Made by a program: the position numbers and the translations under genes. Shown piece after piece: positions 32,616 to 42,368 of a stretch of 45,058 bases of DNA. The first letter of the stretch is position 1. Each line of letters starts with the position of its first letter. The notes beneath the pieces are model-generated. The model ran no database searches. It saw nothing but the letters and a program-made list of their open reading frames with translations, and was not told the origin of the DNA. Origin of the DNA: an uncultured Pseudomonadota bacterium. GTDB lineage: Bacteria; Pseudomonadota; Gammaproteobacteria; Burkholderiales; Burkholderiaceae. The stretch covers positions 1 through 45,058 of the forward strand of contig CAMLIZ010000014.1 in assembly GCA_946480245.1 (NCBI GenBank), given 5' to 3'.

Positions 32616-33166
32616 TGCCGATGGCCGCGATGCGCATCACCAACGCCTTGCGCCAGCTTGCACTGCTGCTCGCGTGCCTGGGACTGGCGGCCCTGCCGGC
32701 GCACGCCGTGGAGCGCAGCGACCTGGAGGCCGCGATCGTCTTCAACATCCTGCTGTTCGTCGACTGGCCGCCGCAGGCCAGCCCGGCGCCGGGGGGCACG
32801 CTGGTGCTGTGCCTCGACACGGCCAGCCGCCTGGCGCCGCCGCTGCGGTCGCTGGCAGGCAACCGCTTGCGCAGCTACCGCCTGGAGGTGCACGAACTCA
32901 ATGCCGGCGACAGCCTGCACGGGTGCCATGCGCTGTTCATCGACGCCGGTGCGCGCCTGCCTGCCGCCACGCTGCGGCGCCAGCTGCGCGGCACGCCGGT
33001 GCTGGTGATCGCCGACCAGGCCGGCGTGGCCGACGACGCCGTGGCCGTGCGCCTGGGCGAAACCGATGGTCGCGTGGCCTTCGACGTGGACCTGGCCGTC
33101 GCGCGCACGGCGGGGCTGTCGATCAGCTCGCGCCTGCTTCGGCTGGCGCACAAGGTGGTGGAATGA
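32615..33166 (+). CDS. YfiR-family periplasmic protein (DUF4154)
   Basis: 183 residues with a signal peptide (LRQLALLLACLGLAALPAHA) and a single DUF4154 domain: EAAIVFNILLFVDWP at 39-52, the strand TLVLCLD (62-68), HGCHALFIDAG (102-112) and GLSISSRLLRLAHKV at the end. C66 and C104 could form one of the disulfides seen in YfiR. In Pseudomonas, YfiR is a periplasmic inhibitor of the cyclase YfiN. The ATG overlaps the receptor stop by one base, and its own stop overlaps the cyclase start (ATGA). Confidence 0.92.
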   Translation: MPMAAMRITNALRQLALLLACLGLAALPAHAVERSDLEAAIVFNILLFVDWPPQASPAPGGTLVLCLDTASRLAPPLRSLAGNRLRSYRLEVHELNAGDSLHGCHALFIDAGARLPAATLRRQLRGTPVLVIADQAGVADDAVAVRLGETDGRVAFDVDLAVARTAGLSISSRLLRLAHKVVE

Positions 33167-35094
33167 AGCGCATCGCACCGGGCCCCTCGCGCCGCCGCCT
33201 CGGCCTGCGCCTGACCCGCGCCGCGATGGCGGCTGCCGGCGTGGCGTTGCTGGTGGCCGGGCTGATCCTGAACCTGTTCCTGTTCTTCTGGTCGCGCGCC
33301 GCGCTGGCCGACGACCTGCAGGTGCAGGCGCGCATCGTGGCCGAGAACTGCGCCGCGGCGCTGCTGTTCGGCGATGCGAGTGCCGCGCGCGAGACGCTGG
33401 CCTCGCTGCAGGCCTCGCCCAGCGTGCTGAGCGCGCAGCTGTACGACACGCAGGGCCGGCGCTTCGCCGAGTACCGCCGACCGCAGAGCGCGGCAGAGCC
33501 TGCGCTGAGCGCAGCGCAGCGCGAGGCGGCCACAGCGCAGCCGCTGGTCGACGCCGGCCACGTGCATGTGATCGAGCGGGTGTTGCAGGACAGCCGGCCG
33601 GTCGGCCGCCTGGAGCTCAGCGCCACCTTGCAGCCGCTGCAGCGGCGCGCGCTGGTGTTCGCCGCGATCAGCGGCGGCGCGGGCCTGCTGGCGCTGGGCA
33701 TGGCCTACCTGCTCGCGGTGGGCATCCGGCGCGACATCGACCGCACCGAGGCGCGCCTGGACGAGCTGGCCTTCGTCGATCCGGTGACCGGCCTGTACAA
33801 CCGCCATGCTGCCAACGAGCACCTGCAGGCGATGGTGGGGCGCGCCCAGGCCGGCGGCCGCGCTTTCAGCCTGATGCTGCTCGACCTGGACGACTTCAAG
33901 CTCGTCAACGACACGCTCGGCCATGCGGTGGGCGACGACGTGCTGCAAAGCCTGGCGGCGCGGCTGCGCGGTGGCCTGGAAACCTCCGACCTCGTGTTCC
34001 GCTTCGGCGGCGACGAGTTCGTGGTGGTGTCCGGCCTGCACGCACCCGGCGACAGCGATGAGCGCCTGGGCGAGGCGGCGCTGCAGTGCCTGCAGGGCGC
34101 GCTGCGCGTCGGCGGGCACGAGATCTACGTGCGCGGCAGCGTGGGCATCGCGCAGTTCCCGCAGGACGCGGAGGACGCGCAACAGCTGCTGCGCGCGGCC
34201 GACACCGCGATGTACTGCGCCAAGGCGGCCGGCAAGAACACCTTCGCGGTATTCGAGCCGGCGATGGCGCAGTCGTCGCATTCGCGCCTGCGCATCGACA
34301 CCGAGCTGCGCCACGCGATCCGGCGCGGCGAGCTCGTGCTGCACTACCAGCCGATCGTCTCGCTGCGCGACGGCGCGGTGGCGGGTGTGGAGGCGCTGGT
34401 GCGCTGGCAGCACCCGCAGCGCGGCCTGCTGCCGCCGGCGGAGTTCATCGCCGTGGCAGAAGCAAGCGGGCTGATCGTGGAGCTGGGCGCGTGGGTGCTA
34501 CAGGCCGCGGCGGCGCAGCTGGCGCGCTGGCAGGCGCAGGGGCTGCCGAAGTTGTACGTGGCGGTGAACGTGTCGGCACGCCAGATCAAGCGTGGCGTGC
34601 TGCTGGAGCAGGTGGCCGCGGCGCTGCTGGCCAGCGGGGCCGACGCGCACGGCCTGCAGATCGAGATCACCGAACACACGCTGGTGGAGGACGTGGAGGC
34701 CAACGTGCGCACGCTCACCGCGTTGCGCGAGCGCGGCGTGCACATCGCGGTGGACGACTTCGGCACCGGCCTGTCGTCGCTGGCCTACCTGAAGCGGCTG
34801 CCGATCGACAAGTTCAAGGTCGACCGCAGCTTCGTGCGTGAACTGCCGCAGGACGCCGGCGACCGCGCGATCGTGAGCGCGGTGATCTCGATGGCGCGTG
34901 CGCTCGGCCTGCAGGTGGTGGCCGAAGGCGTGGAGACCGATGCGCAGCGCGAGCTGCTGGCGCGCCTGGGCTGCGACTTCGCGCAGGGCTACTGGTTCGG
35001 CAGGCCGGCGCCGGCGTCGGAGCTCGACCTGCTGTTGGCCACGATGCGTGCGGCCTCCACCGCCAGCCCCAGCTCCACCACCGCGAGCGCGTAG
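33163..35094 (+). CDS. CHASE8-GGDEF-EAL c-di-GMP protein (YfiN-like with EAL)
   Basis: 643 residues. TM1 (~22-45), a CHASE8-type periplasmic domain (RIVAENCAAALLFGDASAARETLASL), TM2 (~163-188), GGDEF (~200-360) and EAL (~370-630). No clear HAMP domain is seen; the linker is short. GGDEF (282-286) and EAL (410-412) are intact, with DDFGTGLSS. The inhibitory site is degenerate: E-T-S-D (273-276) in place of R-x-x-D. CHASE8 is the sensor of YfiN, the target of YfiR, so the gene order supports a receptor-to-cyclase switch. The last 106 bases overlap the 3' end of mltB. Confidence 0.93.
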   Translation: MKRIAPGPSRRRLGLRLTRAAMAAAGVALLVAGLILNLFLFFWSRAALADDLQVQARIVAENCAAALLFGDASAARETLASLQASPSVLSAQLYDTQGRRFAEYRRPQSAAEPALSAAQREAATAQPLVDAGHVHVIERVLQDSRPVGRLELSATLQPLQRRALVFAAISGGAGLLALGMAYLLAVGIRRDIDRTEARLDELAFVDPVTGLYNRHAANEHLQAMVGRAQAGGRAFSLMLLDLDDFKLVNDTLGHAVGDDVLQSLAARLRGGLETSDLVFRFGGDEFVVVSGLHAPGDSDERLGEAALQCLQGALRVGGHEIYVRGSVGIAQFPQDAEDAQQLLRAADTAMYCAKAAGKNTFAVFEPAMAQSSHSRLRIDTELRHAIRRGELVLHYQPIVSLRDGAVAGVEALVRWQHPQRGLLPPAEFIAVAEASGLIVELGAWVLQAAAAQLARWQAQGLPKLYVAVNVSARQIKRGVLLEQVAAALLASGADAHGLQIEITEHTLVEDVEANVRTLTALRERGVHIAVDDFGTGLSSLAYLKRLPIDKFKVDRSFVRELPQDAGDRAIVSAVISMARALGLQVVAEGVETDAQRELLARLGCDFAQGYWFGRPAPASELDLLLATMRAASTASPSSTTASA

Positions 35095-36110
35095 TAGGCA
35101 GACCAGTTGTAGCGCGTGACCGCGTAGAAGTTCTGCGTGCCCGCCACATAGCTCGGCGCGGCGTCGCCGTTCTGCAGCTCCACCAGTGCCAGCAGGCCTT
35201 CATGGCGCTGGCCGGCGGGCGACAGCACGGCGCCGTGCTCGGCGAACTGCGCTGCCGTGAAGCTGGGCACGATGTCGGGCTCGAGCAGCCGCGCGCGCTC
35301 GGCCGTGTCGGCGGGGGGCGTCACCTCGTAGTGCGTGGGCAGGCCGCGCTGCCAGCCTTTTTCGGCCAGGAAGTGCGCCACGCTGCCCACCACGTCGGCC
35401 GGGCTGTTCAGCAGGTCGATGTGGCCGTCGCTGTCGAAGTCCACCGCGTAGTCGTTGATGCTGCTGGGCATGAACTGCGGCAACCCCATCGCGCCGGCAT
35501 ACGAGCCCTTGAACGCGGTGCAGTCGCCGCCCTCGCGCCGGCACACGCGCAGGAACTGCTCCAGCTCGCCGCGGAAGAACGGCGCACGGTCCTTGCGGCC
35601 GGCAGGGAAGTCGAAGGCCAGCGTGGCCAGCGCGTCCAGCACGCGGAAGTTGCCGGTGATGCGGCCGTAGAAGGTCTCGACGCCGACGATGCCCACCACC
35701 ACCGAGGCCGGCACCCCGTAGCGCGCTTCGGCCTGCGCCAGTGCGGGGGCGTTGTCGTTCCAGAACGCGACGCCGGCGGCCACGCGCTTCGGTTCGATGA
35801 AGCGGCTGCGGTAGGCGGCCCAGTTCTTCGCACTGCCGGTCGGTGGCGGCATGATCAGCCGTGCCACCGCGGGGTTGTAGTGCGCCTCGGCCAGCTGCTG
35901 CGCCACCCAGTCCACCGGCCAGTCGTTGCGTTGCGCGAGTTCGGCGCCGAATTGCATCACCTCGTCGCGCTGGCCGTAGGGGACCACAGGCGCTGCTTCT
36001 TGCGCACTGCCGGAGGGGGTGGCACAAGCGGCCAGCAGCACCATGCAGGCGCCGGCCAGCACGCGCGGGCCGCGATGTTGCGGCCTTCCTGCCCTGTGTC
36101 GTTGTTGCAT
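34989..36110 (-). CDS. mltB: Membrane-bound lytic murein transglycosylase B
   Basis: 373 residues. VLLAAC is a lipobox with C29 as the lipid-bearing residue, so it is an outer-membrane lipoprotein. E145 in VVGIVGVETFYGRITG is the catalytic acid of this lysozyme-like fold, and AGAMGLPQFMPSS is the second signature. DFDSDGHID (224-232) matches the calcium EF-hand of Slt35. It cleaves peptidoglycan to 1,6-anhydro products. It lies 7 bases after tgpA, but a GATAAT sits 6 bases before its ATG, so it may also be transcribed alone. The 3' end runs through the cyclase gene on the other strand. Confidence 0.95.
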   Translation of the reverse strand: MQQRHRAGRPQHRGPRVLAGACMVLLAACATPSGSAQEAAPVVPYGQRDEVMQFGAELAQRNDWPVDWVAQQLAEAHYNPAVARLIMPPPTGSAKNWAAYRSRFIEPKRVAAGVAFWNDNAPALAQAEARYGVPASVVVGIVGVETFYGRITGNFRVLDALATLAFDFPAGRKDRAPFFRGELEQFLRVCRREGGDCTAFKGSYAGAMGLPQFMPSSINDYAVDFDSDGHIDLLNSPADVVGSVAHFLAEKGWQRGLPTHYEVTPPADTAERARLLEPDIVPSFTAAQFAEHGAVLSPAGQRHEGLLALVELQNGDAAPSYVAGTQNFYAVTRYNWSAYYALAVVELGLAVEAARIVANSRSSSDAGAGLPNQ

Positions 36111-36116
36111 CGCGCG

Positions 36117-36122
36117 ATTATC
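36117..36122 (-). promoter_or_regulatory. -10-like hexamer GATAAT, 6 bases before ATG 36110
   Basis: Minus-strand GATAAT, then CGCGCG and the ATG. It overlaps the tgpA stop codon and sits in a 13-base palindrome (CGCGATTATCGCG, 36113-36125). Confidence 0.48.
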
Positions 36123-38172
36123 GCGACGCGCCTTGCCCCGGCTGCGTGCGCGGCGACAGGCGAGACGCGGCCGCGCGGAAGCGGCGCCACCAGCCGGGCA
36201 GCGGCCGGCTCAGTGCGCGCGGACCGTAGCGCAGCGTCTCCAGCACCTCGAGCTCACGGCACACGGCCTCGCCGCGGCTGCCAAACGCCTGCCGCACGTG
36301 TGCGGCCAGCGTGCGCGGAGGCTCGTGCGGCTCGGCCTGCACACCCAGGCGCACCAGCCGGTCACGCACGCGCGCCAGCAGCCGCTGCCACGGGTCCTGG
36401 CGATGGCGGTCCCACCAGGCCCAGGCGGCGCCGGCGAGTGCGGCGCCGCTGGCCAGCGATGCCAGCAGCAGGCCGAGGTCGGCCCATTCGGGCGACTTCA
36501 CGCCGATGTGCTCCAGCAGCTGGAACTGCTGCCGGCTGGAGTAGCCCAGCACCCACTGGTTCCAGCGGTTGTTCACCTGCTCCAGTGCGCCGCGCAGGCG
36601 CACCAGCAGCTGCGGGCTGACCTGGTCGATCGCCTGCGCCACCAGTCCGGGGCGCGGTGCCAGGTTGCGGCTGCGCAGGATGCGGTCGGGCGCGACCGCT
36701 GCGGTGGGGTCGGCGCGCACCCAGCCGCGGCCACGCTGCCAGTATTCGGCCCAGGCGTGCGCATGGCTTTGCCGCACGATCCAGTAGCCGTCCTGCGGCC
36801 TCGGATCGGTGCCCTGGTAGCCGGTGACCACCCGCGCGGGGATGCCGAAGGCGCGCATCGCCACGGTGAAGGCCGCCGCGAAGTGCTCGCAGAAGCCCTG
36901 CTTGCGGTCGAACCAGAACTCGTCGACGCTGTCGCGCCCGTAGTCGCCGGGTGCCAGCGTGTACACGAAGCCCCCGCCGCGGATGTTCTGCAGCAGCAGC
37001 GCGGCCAGCGCGTCGCCATCGGCGTTTGCATAGTGCGGGTCGCGCCGCACGGCGGCGGCCCAGCTCCGCATGCGCGGATTGAAGCCCTCGGGCAGGCGGG
37101 TGTAGGCCGCCAGGGGCCATTCGGCTCGCATGGGGCCGTAGCGGTAGTTCGGCCAGGCCTGCGCATCGAAGCGCAGCCGCTCGGTGATCGGCCGGTCGGC
37201 ATGCCATTGCAGGTCGCGCCCGGGCCGGATGGTCCAGCCGGCTACCCGCGGCGCCGCGCCGGCCACGTCCGGCGTGGCTTCCAGCAGCGGCAGCACCGCA
37301 GTGCGGGAGGGCTCCACCGTCATTTCGTAGTCGATCGGCTCGCCCTGCAATTGCAGGTTCTGCGACAGCGTGTTGTCGGCGCGCTCCACTTCGCGCCATT
37401 CCACGCCATCGAAGCTGCCCAGCACCGGCCCGCGGAAGTACAGCGCCGCCGGCGCCGGCACCTTGCCCTTGAAGCGCACGCGCAGCGCGACGCTGTCGTC
37501 GTTGGCCACCTCGGCCACGCCGCCCATGTGCATCGTGCCCGACAGGCCGGTCTTCGCGCCCGCGTCGTGCGGCAGCCCCCACAGCGGGCCGACGCGCGGG
37601 AACAGCACGAACAGCACCACCATCACCGGCGCGCCGAGCAGCGCGGCACGCGCCGACAGCAGCCCCGCCTGACGCAGGCTGGGCTGGCCCACCGGCATGT
37701 GCGCCAGCACCAGCGCGGTCAACAGGCCCCACACCGACACCAGCATCGCGGCCGCCACCGCGATCGACTGCGAGTACAGGAAGTTGGTGAGCACGAGGAA
37801 GAAGCCGAGGAAGAACACCACCAGCGCGTCGCGCCGCGCGCGCAGCTCCAGCGTCTTCAGCACCATCAGCAGCACCAGCATCGTGACGCCCGCCTCTTTG
37901 CCGAGCAGCGTGCGCTCGCTGATCAGCGTGAGCACCACCGCCACGCCCAGCACGCCGAACAGCGTCCAGCGTGGCGGCAGAGAGGCGTTGTCCAGCGCGA
38001 GGCGGGCGCGCCAGGTCAGCACCAGCACGGCCAGCACGCTGCACCACCAGGGCAGGTGGGCCACGTGCGGCGCGATGGTCCAGCCGATCACGCCGAGCAG
38101 GAACAAGGTGTCGCGCGCCTCGCGTGGCAGGTGGCGCCAGCCGGGCCAGCGCGGCAGCGGCTTGAGTGTCAC
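36118..38172 (-). CDS. TgpA-like transglutaminase-domain membrane protein (DUF3488)
   Basis: 684 residues. Several N-terminal membrane helices (DUF3488), then a periplasmic transglutaminase core with C428 (GFCEHFA), H472 (HAHAWAEYW) and D488 (RADPTAAV), a further membrane helix and a DUF4129-like tail. TgpA of Pseudomonas has such a topology and is essential there; its substrate is unclear. The GTG at 38172 overlaps the DUF58 stop (GTGA). It is the third gene of moxR-DUF58-tgpA, a widespread set. Confidence 0.92.
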   Translation of the reverse strand: MTLKPLPRWPGWRHLPREARDTLFLLGVIGWTIAPHVAHLPWWCSVLAVLVLTWRARLALDNASLPPRWTLFGVLGVAVVLTLISERTLLGKEAGVTMLVLLMVLKTLELRARRDALVVFFLGFFLVLTNFLYSQSIAVAAAMLVSVWGLLTALVLAHMPVGQPSLRQAGLLSARAALLGAPVMVVLFVLFPRVGPLWGLPHDAGAKTGLSGTMHMGGVAEVANDDSVALRVRFKGKVPAPAALYFRGPVLGSFDGVEWREVERADNTLSQNLQLQGEPIDYEMTVEPSRTAVLPLLEATPDVAGAAPRVAGWTIRPGRDLQWHADRPITERLRFDAQAWPNYRYGPMRAEWPLAAYTRLPEGFNPRMRSWAAAVRRDPHYANADGDALAALLLQNIRGGGFVYTLAPGDYGRDSVDEFWFDRKQGFCEHFAAAFTVAMRAFGIPARVVTGYQGTDPRPQDGYWIVRQSHAHAWAEYWQRGRGWVRADPTAAVAPDRILRSRNLAPRPGLVAQAIDQVSPQLLVRLRGALEQVNNRWNQWVLGYSSRQQFQLLEHIGVKSPEWADLGLLLASLASGAALAGAAWAWWDRHRQDPWQRLLARVRDRLVRLGVQAEPHEPPRTLAAHVRQAFGSRGEAVCRELEVLETLRYGPRALSRPLPGWWRRFRAAASRLSPRTQPGQGASR

Positions 38173-39131
38173 TGCCACAGTGCCAGCGCCTCCAGCAGCG
38201 CCCGCTCGTGCGCTGCGCCATTGCCCGGCGCCAGCTCCACGCCGGGCAGGCGCAGACCATGCGGCACGCCCGTGGCCTCGGCCGCCAGCACCCAGGCCGC
38301 CAGGCGCGACAGGCGGCGCTCGCGGTCCGGCCAGTGCGCGGCCTGGAAGTCCAGCCACAGCTGCTGCTGCTGCGCGGCCTGCGTGTCGCGGCTGACCAGT
38401 TCGCCGCTGTGCGCCACCTTCTTCCATACGATGCGACGCAAGGCGTCACCGCGCTGGTAGGCGCGCACGCCGTCGAACTCGCTGCCCTGGCTGCGGCGCG
38501 CCTGCGCGGCCTCGCCGCCCGTCGGTTGCGCTGCAGGCAGCGGTGCGGGCGGGAGCTCGGGCGCGGGATACGCCAGCACCTGTGCGATCGGGCGCCACAG
38601 CGTCCAGGCGCGGAACAGGCCGAAGGGATAGCGCGTCTCGGCGCGCACGGTGGGCACGCGATGCAGCCCGCGGTGCGGCGGCACGAAGCTCAGGCAGGCG
38701 ACGGTCTGGCCCTGCGCCGGCACGTCGGTCCATACCGGAGGGGACTTGCGTTCGTGCGCCGCATCCGGCTCCAGCCGCAGCTGCACGCCGTGGCTGACTC
38801 GGCCCGCGCTGCTGACCACCACCTCCAGCAGCGCGGGCTGGCCGGCGAAGGTGGGTTGCGGCGGCTTCAGGTGCAGCGTGAGCCCGCGCAAGGTGCGGTG
38901 CGTGATGTGCATCGACATCAGCCCGCTGCCGGCGAGCAGGAACGTGAGCACGTAGCCCAGGTTGAGCTGGTAGTTGATGGCGGCGATGAGCATCGCCAGC
39001 AGCGTGAGCGCGTACACCAGCCCGGCCTTGGTGGGCACGATGTAGATGTTGCCCTGCGTGAGGGTCCAGCTGTCGGTGAGCGGGTGGCGCTGCAGCCACC
39101 ACGCACGCCAGCCGCGTGCCACGGGGTTCAT
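38169..39131 (-). CDS. DUF58 domain protein
   Basis: 320 residues. Two membrane helices (~34-75) precede a beta-rich region and the DUF58 signature GSEFDGVRAYQRGD, then RIVWKKVAHSGELVSRD (about 222-255), followed by a partial vWA-like tail. Members of this family work with MoxR ATPases and TgpA, as here. The start is 16 bases after the moxR stop and the end overlaps tgpA by four bases. Confidence 0.93.
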   Translation of the reverse strand: MNPVARGWRAWWLQRHPLTDSWTLTQGNIYIVPTKAGLVYALTLLAMLIAAINYQLNLGYVLTFLLAGSGLMSMHITHRTLRGLTLHLKPPQPTFAGQPALLEVVVSSAGRVSHGVQLRLEPDAAHERKSPPVWTDVPAQGQTVACLSFVPPHRGLHRVPTVRAETRYPFGLFRAWTLWRPIAQVLAYPAPELPPAPLPAAQPTGGEAAQARRSQGSEFDGVRAYQRGDALRRIVWKKVAHSGELVSRDTQAAQQQQLWLDFQAAHWPDRERRLSRLAAWVLAAEATGVPHGLRLPGVELAPGNGAAHERALLEALALWQ

Positions 39132-39147
39132 CGCGACAGCTCGCCGG

Positions 39148-40068
<921 letters not shown>

Positions 40069-40094
40069 GCCGCGAACCTTACCGTAAAAAAGTG

Positions 40095-41051
40095 ATGAGC
40101 CAGGCCACCGGTTATTTCACCCACAGGGACTGCTGGCGGCACGAAATGGGGCCGGGGCACCCCGAATGCCCCGCCCGCCTGGACGCCATCCAGGACCGAT
40201 TGCTCGCCTCCGGTCTGGACATTGCCCTGGACAAACGCGAGGCCACGGCGGCCGCCCTGGCCGACCTTGAACTGGCCCATGGGCGCATGCACCTGGCGGC
40301 GCTGCGGGGCCTGTCGGACCAGCTGCGCGACGACATCGCCGCCGGCGGCCCGGACCATGCGCAGATCGACCCCGACACCTCGATCAACGTGCACAGCTGG
40401 GATGCGATCCTGATGGCCGCGGGCGCCGCCATCGACGCCACCGACGCGGTCATGGCCGGCGAGCTGGCCAACGCCTTCTGTGCGGTGCGTCCGCCGGGTC
40501 ATCACGCCACGCGCAACCAGGCCATGGGCTTCTGCTTCGTCAACAACGTGGCGGTGGCGGCCAAGTACGCCCTGGAGCGCCACGGCCTGCAGCGCGTGGC
40601 CATCGTCGACTTCGACGTGCACCACGGCAACGGCACCGAGGACATCATCGCCGGCGACGAGCGCGTGCTGATGGTCAGCTTCTTCCAGCATCCGCTGTAT
40701 CCGTTCAGCGGCGACGTGCCGCAGGGCGACAACATGGTCAACGTGCCGGTGCCCCCGTACACGCGCGGCTCCGACGTGCGCGAGATGATCGAGGCGCTGT
40801 GGATGCCGCGGCTGGAGGCCTTCAAGCCGCAGATGGTGTTCATCTCGGCGGGCTTCGATGCGCACCGCGAGGATCCGCTGGGCCAGCTGGGCCTGGTGGA
40901 GGCCGACTACGAATGGATCACGCGGCGCGTGGTCGACGTGGCCGAGCGCCACGCGCAGGGCCGCATCGTGTCCTGCCTGGAAGGCGGCTATGCGCTGGGC
41001 GCACTGGCGCGCAGCACCGCCGCGCACCTGCGCGTGCTGGCCGGCGTGTGA
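40095..41051 (+). CDS. HDAC-like (arginase/deacetylase fold) amidohydrolase
   Basis: 318 residues of the class II histone deacetylase-like family. RPPGHHATRNQAMGFCFVNN holds the charge-relay histidines, VDFDVHHGNGTEDI has the zinc-ligand DxH, and SAGFDAHREDPLG carries the third ligand. Bacterial relatives deacetylate polyamines or small molecules (acetylpolyamine amidohydrolases). The substrate is not known. The GNAT at 18277, which resembles polyamine acetyltransferases, is far away. The stop overlaps the MscS-gene start. Confidence 0.93.
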   Translation: MSQATGYFTHRDCWRHEMGPGHPECPARLDAIQDRLLASGLDIALDKREATAAALADLELAHGRMHLAALRGLSDQLRDDIAAGGPDHAQIDPDTSINVHSWDAILMAAGAAIDATDAVMAGELANAFCAVRPPGHHATRNQAMGFCFVNNVAVAAKYALERHGLQRVAIVDFDVHHGNGTEDIIAGDERVLMVSFFQHPLYPFSGDVPQGDNMVNVPVPPYTRGSDVREMIEALWMPRLEAFKPQMVFISAGFDAHREDPLGQLGLVEADYEWITRRVVDVAERHAQGRIVSCLEGGYALGALARSTAAHLRVLAGV

Positions 41052-42322
41052 TGCGCGGCCTGTCCCTTTCGCTGCCCGACCGCCCCGACGATCTCGCCTC
41101 CCTGCTGAGGGCGCTGTTCCACCCGACGGCGCTGGTCGAGCTGGCGGTGCTCGCGCTGTCGTTGCTGCTGGCCTACGGCCTGGTGCGGCTGCTGCGCGGG
41201 CGCGAGCCGCGGCCCGGCAGCATTTGGTTCGGCGAGCGCGTGGTCGATGGCGTGCTGTTTCCCGCGCTCGCGCTGGCCGCCGCTTGGGGCGCGCGCGAAC
41301 TGCTGGCCAGCCTGCTGCCCATCGCGGTGTTCAAGCTCGCGCTGCCGATCCTCGCGTCGCTGCTCTTGATCCGCCTGGGCGTGCGGGTGCTGCAGGTGGC
41401 ATTTCCGCGGTCCAAGCTGGTGCGGGCGCTGGAACGTACCTTCTCGTGGCTGGTGTGGCTGTGGCTGGTGCTGTGGCTCACCGGCCTGCTGCCCGCGGTG
41501 CTGGGCGAGATGGAGGCGGTGCACTGGACCGTGGGCAGCAGCAAGGTCAGCCTGCGCAGCCTCGTCGAAGGCACGCTCACCGCGGCGCTGGTGCTGGTGG
41601 TGGTGCTGTGGATCTCCTCGGCGATCGAGGCGCACCTGCTCAAGGATGCCGTCCACTCCAGCCTGTCGCTGCGCAAGATGGCGGCCAATGCCGTGCGCGC
41701 GCTGCTGCTGTTCATCGGCTTGCTGCTGGCGCTGTCGGCGGCGGGCATCGACCTCACGGCGCTCAGCGTGCTTGGCGGCGCCATTGGTGTGGGCCTGGGC
41801 TTCGGCCTGCAGAAGCTGGCATCGAACTATGTCTCGGGCTTCGTGATCCTGGCCGAGCAGTCGCTGCGCATCGGCGACATGGTGAAGGTGGACGGCTTCG
41901 AGGGCCGAATCACCGACATCGCCACGCGCTTCACCGTGATCCGTGCGCTCAACGGCCGCGAGTCGATCGTGCCCAACGAACTGCTGATCACGCAGCGCGT
42001 CGAGAACCTGTCGCTCGCGGACCCGCGGGTCCTGCTGAGCACCGTGGTGCAGGTGGCCTACGGCACCGATCTGGACACGCTGATCCCGCGCCTGGAGGCG
42101 GCGGTGCGCGAGGTGCCGCGCGTGTTGGCGGACCCGGGACCGGGCATCCAGCTTTCGCAGTTCACAGCCGATGGCCTGGAGCTGACCGTGTTGTTCTGGA
42201 TCGGCGACCCGGAGAACGGCAGCGGCAGCGCGCGATCCGTGGTCAACCTGCAGGTGCTGCGCACGCTGACCGCACTGGGCGTTGAAATTCCCTATCCGCA
42301 GCGCGTGCTTCACAACCGCTGA
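41051..42322 (+). CDS. MscS-family mechanosensitive channel
   Basis: 423 residues. N-terminal membrane helices (about residues 15-45, 60-110, 115-140, 170-195) precede the pore helix LSVLGGAIGVGLGFGLQKLASNYVSGFVIL and the cytoplasmic beta domain (EQSLRIGDMVKVDGFEGRITDIATRFTVIR). The channel releases solutes on hypo-osmotic shock. The extended membrane part exceeds E. coli MscS (286 residues). The ATG overlaps the HDAC stop by one base. Confidence 0.93.
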   Translation: MRGLSLSLPDRPDDLASLLRALFHPTALVELAVLALSLLLAYGLVRLLRGREPRPGSIWFGERVVDGVLFPALALAAAWGARELLASLLPIAVFKLALPILASLLLIRLGVRVLQVAFPRSKLVRALERTFSWLVWLWLVLWLTGLLPAVLGEMEAVHWTVGSSKVSLRSLVEGTLTAALVLVVVLWISSAIEAHLLKDAVHSSLSLRKMAANAVRALLLFIGLLLALSAAGIDLTALSVLGGAIGVGLGFGLQKLASNYVSGFVILAEQSLRIGDMVKVDGFEGRITDIATRFTVIRALNGRESIVPNELLITQRVENLSLADPRVLLSTVVQVAYGTDLDTLIPRLEAAVREVPRVLADPGPGIQLSQFTADGLELTVLFWIGDPENGSGSARSVVNLQVLRTLTALGVEIPYPQRVLHNR

Positions 42323-42356
42323 CAGCGGCGGTGTGTCCGTTGGGCATGCCACCTGC

Positions 42357-42362
42357 TAACCT
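42357..42362 (+). promoter_or_regulatory. Extended -10-like TGCTAACCT, 6 bases before ATG 42369
   Basis: TAACCT with TG upstream, then six bases and the ATG of the amidotransferase gene. There is no Shine-Dalgarno. The hexamer matches only 3 of 6, so it is supported mainly by position. Confidence 0.32.
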
Positions 42363-42368
42363 GTACGC

